64,000 nucleotides of DNA from positions 744,001-808,000 of the forward strand of contig NZ_FXAW01000001.1 in NCBI RefSeq assembly GCF_900177665.1. The letters are read 5' to 3'. The stretch comes from Marivirga sericea (lineage in GTDB: Bacteria; Bacteroidota; Bacteroidia; Cytophagales; Cyclobacteriaceae). The notes under the pieces were generated by a model. It searched no databases. It was not told the DNA's origin and was given only the letters and a program-made list of their open reading frames with translations. Of the stretch, positions 60,520-64,000 are shown piece after piece (position 1 is the stretch's first letter; each line of letters opens with the position of its first letter). A program made the translations under genes and the position numbers.

Positions 60520-61809
60520 ATGAAAGATAAATTTTTTAAAGATATAAAGAACATGACAACTATTCCGAAAGACAAAAACTTCGATAGCAGTTTGATACTG
60601 CTTCGTGACGGCTATGAATTTATTCAGAAAAAGCGTGAAAATCTTGGGATTGATATTTTTAGTACCCGTTTGATGTTAAAAGAAACAATCTGCATGAGTG
60701 GAAAAGAAGCCGCGGAGGTTTTCTATGACACTGAAAAGTTTCAACGCAAAGGTGCTACTCCTAAAAGAGTGCAAAAAACATTATTCGGCCAGAAGGGCGT
60801 CCAGACACTGGATAATTCAGCACACAGGCAAAGAAAAGAAATGTTTATGTCTTTGATGAAACCGGATAGCCTTCGGAGGTTCTTGGAAATTCAAAAAAGC
60901 TACTGGGAAAAATACATTAGTAAATGGGAGAAAGAAGAGCAAATAATATTATTTAACGAAGCACAGGAGCTCCTTTGCCGTGCAGTCTGTACATGGTCGG
61001 GAGTTCCGCTGCGAGAAGAGGAAGTGCAACAAAGAGCCAAGGATTTTGGAGCTATGGTAGATGCCTTCGGAGCCATCGGTCCAAGGCACTGGAGAGGAAA
61101 GCAGGCTCGGAAAAGAGCTGAAAAGTGGATTGGTAACCTTATTAAGGAAATCCGTAACGATAAAATTCATGTAGAAAAGGGCACTGCCGCCCACTCAATT
61201 GCTTTTCACCGTGAGCTTGATGGCAAATTGTTGGACACAAAGGTTGCAGCAGTAGAACTGATCAATGTATTAAGGCCCACCGTAGCCATAGCCACCTACA
61301 TTATTTTTACTGGTATTGCTTTACATCAAAATCCACAATACAAAAAAGAAATACAGACAGGGAAAGACAATCTGACAGAAATATTGGTACAGGAAGTACG
61401 AAGATTTTATCCATTTACTCCCATGGTAGGCGCCATTGTGCGAAAAGAATTTGAATGGAAAGGATATATGTTTAAGCGTGGCAGGCTGGTGTTGCTGGAT
61501 ATTTATGGAATGCTTCACGATCCTGAATTATGGGAAGACCCCCATGAATTTCATCCTGAGAGATTTATAAACTGGGACGGCAATCCCTTTACCTTAGTTC
61601 CACAGGGTGGAGGAGAACATTTACACGGTCATCGGTGTGCGGGTGAATGGCTCACTATTGAATCGATGAAACAAGCTGTAGATTTCCTGATCAATCGGAT
61701 GACTTATGAGGTACCCGATCAGGATTTGACATTCAGTTTATCGCGTATGCCCACGCTGCCACGCAGTGGTTTTATGATAAGTAAAATAAAAAAATTGCCA
61801 TATGAATAA
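60520..61809 (+). CDS. cytochrome P450 fatty-acid peroxygenase (CYP152-like)
   Basis: The 429-residue protein matches the H2O2-using CYP152 group along its length. The haem cysteine is C373 in HGHRCAGEW. The carboxylate-binding Arg-Pro pair is R252-P253 in INVLRPTVAIATY. The residue matching Bacillus subtilis BS-beta Gln85 is Q95 in GVQTLD. In OleT, a fatty-acid decarboxylase, that position is His, so alpha/beta hydroxylation of fatty acids is more likely here. No redox partner is needed. Its stop overlaps the start of the adenylate-forming ligase by 8 bp, so the two work in one pathway, probably on a fatty acid. Presence in a metal island is unusual. Confidence 0.9.
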   Translation: MKDKFFKDIKNMTTIPKDKNFDSSLILLRDGYEFIQKKRENLGIDIFSTRLMLKETICMSGKEAAEVFYDTEKFQRKGATPKRVQKTLFGQKGVQTLDNSAHRQRKEMFMSLMKPDSLRRFLEIQKSYWEKYISKWEKEEQIILFNEAQELLCRAVCTWSGVPLREEEVQQRAKDFGAMVDAFGAIGPRHWRGKQARKRAEKWIGNLIKEIRNDKIHVEKGTAAHSIAFHRELDGKLLDTKVAAVELINVLRPTVAIATYIIFTGIALHQNPQYKKEIQTGKDNLTEILVQEVRRFYPFTPMVGAIVRKEFEWKGYMFKRGRLVLLDIYGMLHDPELWEDPHEFHPERFINWDGNPFTLVPQGGGEHLHGHRCAGEWLTIESMKQAVDFLINRMTYEVPDQDLTFSLSRMPTLPRSGFMISKIKKLPYE

Positions 61810-63169
61810 AATTAAAACCACGGTTTTATGGATGCTGTTTGATACCTGGAAGGCTAAGAAAGAAGGCTTAAAAGGAATAGAAATACGGCAAAGTAAACGT
61901 TTGGCTGATATTGTAGCCTTTGCTCGTGCAAACTCACCTTATTATCAGGAACTATATCAAGAGTTACCAAAGCAGATTGAAGATCCAACACGCTTGCCGG
62001 TTACAAGTAAAAAAGAGTTAATGGAGCATTTTAACGATTTCGTCACCGATCCAGAAGTAACCATTGAAAAAGCACAGGCATTTGTTGGTAATACCGAATT
62101 CATTGGGGTGTATTTTTTAAACAAGTACACTGTCGCTACTACCTCCGGAACTACAGGAAAAAAGGGAATATTCCTTATTGATGAGAGGAGCTTTAAAGTA
62201 GTGGGCGCTCTTGCATTTCGCATGATGATTTCCTGGCTTGGTTTAGGCGACTTCATTCGTATTCTTGTTAACCGGGGCCGTTTGACGATGATAAACGCAA
62301 TGGGTGGGCACTTTGCTTCCGCCATCGCTGCGGCACGGCTAAAAAAGAAGCGTGACAAAAGGTATCAGGTCCTTCCTGTGAACATGCCCATACCAGATAT
62401 GGTTAAAAACCTCAACCAGTTCCAGCCCATAATACTTGCCCCCTATGCAAGTATGGGCCCGCTGCTGGCCAGTGAACAGGAAGCTGGACGGCTGCACATA
62501 AATCCTTCGCTAATCGTGCTCTCTGCAGAAGGGTTACCTGAAAAAGAGTACCAACGGATTTCAAGGGCATTAAATGCTAAAGTCTACGATAGTTATGCTG
62601 CTACGGAATGTCCTTTTATTAGCTACAGGTGCAGATATGGCTGGCTCCATGTAAATAGCGATTGGGTGATACTGGAACCTGTTGACGAGGATTATAAACC
62701 AACTCCTCCAGGGAAACAGTCATACACTGTACTTCTAACCAATCTTGCTAATAAAATACAGCCCATACTTCGCTATGACCTTGGAGATAGTATTTTACAA
62801 AAACCTGAACCCTGCAAATGTGGTAATCCGCTTCCTGCTATTCGTGTACAAGGCCGCTCTTCTGATGTGCTTACTTTTCCTGCGGATGGGGAAAAAGTAT
62901 CTATTGCGCCTTTGGCATTCAGCACTGTAGCTGCACGCATTCCCGGAATTGATTTGTTCCAGCTTGTACAGACCAGTCCGACAAATCTTCGTATACGCCT
63001 GAAGCTTTCGGCTGGTGCAGAACCTGAGCGGGTTTGGCAAACAATACTCGCAGAGCTAGCTGGTGTGCTAAAAGAGAATAGACTTGAAAACATCACCTTG
63101 GAGAAAGCTGAAGAACTGCCTGAACAGACATCCGGTGGTAAGGTTCGTGAGGTAATTCCATTAAAATAA
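61802..63169 (+). CDS. adenylate-forming ligase (PaaK/CapK-like)
   Basis: A 455-residue enzyme of the phenylacetate-CoA ligase-like group. The P-loop-like nucleotide motif is TTSGTTGKKG (about 119-128), the AMP site includes YAATECPF, and RYDLGDSI carries the ribose-binding Asp. The C-terminus ends SGGKVREVIPLK, with a candidate catalytic lysine. A cysteine pair (CKCGN) is present as in several PaaK-like proteins. It activates a carboxylic acid as acyl-AMP, then usually acyl-CoA. Coupling to the P450 suggests it activates a hydroxylated fatty acid or that the P450 acts on its product. Confidence 0.85.
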   Translation: MNKIKTTVLWMLFDTWKAKKEGLKGIEIRQSKRLADIVAFARANSPYYQELYQELPKQIEDPTRLPVTSKKELMEHFNDFVTDPEVTIEKAQAFVGNTEFIGVYFLNKYTVATTSGTTGKKGIFLIDERSFKVVGALAFRMMISWLGLGDFIRILVNRGRLTMINAMGGHFASAIAAARLKKKRDKRYQVLPVNMPIPDMVKNLNQFQPIILAPYASMGPLLASEQEAGRLHINPSLIVLSAEGLPEKEYQRISRALNAKVYDSYAATECPFISYRCRYGWLHVNSDWVILEPVDEDYKPTPPGKQSYTVLLTNLANKIQPILRYDLGDSILQKPEPCKCGNPLPAIRVQGRSSDVLTFPADGEKVSIAPLAFSTVAARIPGIDLFQLVQTSPTNLRIRLKLSAGAEPERVWQTILAELAGVLKENRLENITLEKAEELPEQTSGGKVREVIPLK

Positions 63170-63179
63170 TAGACCAGTC

Positions 63180-63845
63180 ATGAGCGGTAATAATAAAAAC
63201 GAAGAAGCCGAGATCCAGCTTGATGCGGCCAATAAAGCCGATAGAAAAATATTAAAACAGGTCCTGGGAATCAATATGTTTCAGGTGGCACTGGCCGGTA
63301 TTGTTGGCTTTATTGCAAATTCCACAGGGCTATTGGGTGCTGCACTTGACAACCTGGCTGACTCAGCCGTTTACCTTGTAAGCATTTACGCTGTGGGCAA
63401 AGGTGTTGTAGCTCAATCACGCGCTGCAAACCTTTCCGGTGTTCTTTTAATTGGGCTGGGTCTGCTTTTGTTGGGTGAAGTGATCAGGCGTTTTGTTACA
63501 GAAGCCGAACCAATTGGCTGGGCGATGATCATTACGGCTATTGTAAATGCGGCAAGTAACCTGCTTGCCTTGCGCTTGCTGAAATCTCAAGGTGAAAGAG
63601 GCGTGCACATGAAGGCCTCTATGGTATTTACCAGCAACGATATGCTTGTTAATTTAGGCATTGTGTTATCCGGTATAGCAGTGATGCTGTTAAATTCTCC
63701 ACTTCCGGATTTGATCATCAGCCTTATAACCGTGGGAATTGTGCTAAAAGGAGGATGGGAAATTCTTAAGGCAGCAAGAATTGCACGCAGTAATGGTGCT
63801 ACAGCTTCGGAAAATAATAATCAGAAGAAAAAGCATAGAGAATAG
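63180..63845 (+). CDS. short CDF-family cation transporter lacking the C-terminal domain
   Basis: A 221-residue protein with the six-helix core of cation diffusion facilitators and no cytoplasmic metallochaperone-like C-terminal domain. Helix 2 keeps DxxxD (D57, D61 in LDNLADS). In helix 5, D154 is present, but the histidine four residues earlier, part of the Zn site in YiiP, is F150 (VFTSNDML). It is therefore a non-canonical CDF that may carry another metal or be impaired. It starts 11 bp after the ligase gene in the same run. Confidence 0.8.
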   Translation: MSGNNKNEEAEIQLDAANKADRKILKQVLGINMFQVALAGIVGFIANSTGLLGAALDNLADSAVYLVSIYAVGKGVVAQSRAANLSGVLLIGLGLLLLGEVIRRFVTEAEPIGWAMIITAIVNAASNLLALRLLKSQGERGVHMKASMVFTSNDMLVNLGIVLSGIAVMLLNSPLPDLIISLITVGIVLKGGWEILKAARIARSNGATASENNNQKKKHRE

Positions 63846-63864
63846 ATTGGAAATCTAAAATATT

Positions 63865-64000
63865 ATGATTCAAATACCTGATTTTACATTTGCCTGCCAT
63901 TTTATATTGGAAGGAAAACAAAATAAACTTGTCGATAAATCAGAAGAGGTAGGCCGAATGCTCAACCATATGATTGAAAACCTCGAAAATATAAACCAAG
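63865..64000 (+). CDS. hypothetical protein, 3' truncated by window edge
   Basis: An ATG at 63865 opens a frame (MIQIPDFTFACHFILEGKQN, GRMLNHMIENLENINQ) that runs off the window after 45 codons. The start is 20 bp after the CDF-like gene, so it probably belongs to the same operon. There is no signal peptide; the second part looks helical. The family cannot be assigned from this fragment. Confidence 0.55.
   Translation, partial: MIQIPDFTFACHFILEGKQNKLVDKSEEVGRMLNHMIENLENINQ

Noticed and set aside
1-64000. tRNA, rRNA, CRISPR, prophage or restriction-modification genes
   Set aside because: Read-through of intergenic regions on both strands showed none that could be supported.

Overview
The window looks like a chromosome segment of a gliding or marine-type Bacteroidetes, most likely order Cytophagales. 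Supporting signs are type IX secretion C-terminal sorting domains (16506-21755, 50164-51369), the family-specific promoter element TAnnTTTG, SprB-like repeats, DUF5777, DUF6787 and DUF6660 proteins, OmpA/PD40 proteins, and an AT-rich base composition. The genus is an inference (Marivirga-like). No tRNA, rRNA or CRISPR array was seen.

Left part (1-38 kb), AT-rich and chromosomal in style: a truncated inositol-monophosphatase-family gene; the widespread but poorly understood cluster of ATP-grasp, alpha-E, transglutaminase and zinc peptidase (0.8-5.3 kb); an SDR-like protein lacking its catalytic tyrosine; RNase H; a fasciclin lipoprotein, a lone receiver protein and a caspase-fold protein on the minus strand; a cell-envelope cluster of a COG4315-type lipoprotein, a CX4CH cytochrome-like lipoprotein, YceI and a DUF5777 barrel (10.8-14.1 kb); a three-domain alpha/beta-hydrolase, cyclase-like and AraC fusion; a 1749-residue BspA-like surface protein; a TPR/HTH sensor; and a run of small enzymes and regulators (24-37 kb). 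A decayed copy of the 24 kb amidohydrolase lies at 10.4 kb. A segment of about 450 bp encoding a 49-residue cysteine-containing protein occurs twice, almost exactly 5000 bp apart (32.8 and 37.8 kb).

Transposon (39.7-43.6 kb): a very AT-rich Tn3-family transposase and serine resolvase, both on the minus strand, with a probable res site just upstream of the resolvase gene. No convincing 38-bp terminal inverted repeat was found.

Right part (43.7-64 kb), visibly more GC-rich and all on the plus strand: a heavy-metal resistance island. It runs DUF6660, a structured RNA region, a small basic membrane ORF, a CzcA-type RND pump fused to a TolC-like outer-membrane factor, and a His-rich adaptor. After an AT-rich inserted M28 peptidase come a PII-NG-like protein, a duplicated zinc-ribbon protein, an SPFH lipoprotein, a SHOCT protein, an AlbA_2 membrane protein, a YceI-like protein, a Fur-family regulator, a bestrophin, MgtC and a Zn/Cd-type P1B ATPase. 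The ATPase has an HMA motif with CxxC changed to HxxH. The island continues with dihydrolipoamide dehydrogenase, a CYP152 peroxygenase overlapping an adenylate-forming ligase, and a short CDF-like transporter, then leaves the window. Together these suggest metal sensing (Fur, PII-NG), cytoplasm-to-periplasm export (P1B ATPase, CDF), periplasm-to-outside export (Czc tripartite pump) and envelope or lipid maintenance (SPFH, YceI, P450/ligase). The tnpA-tnpR pair at the composition boundary suggests the island arrived as, or next to, transposon cargo.
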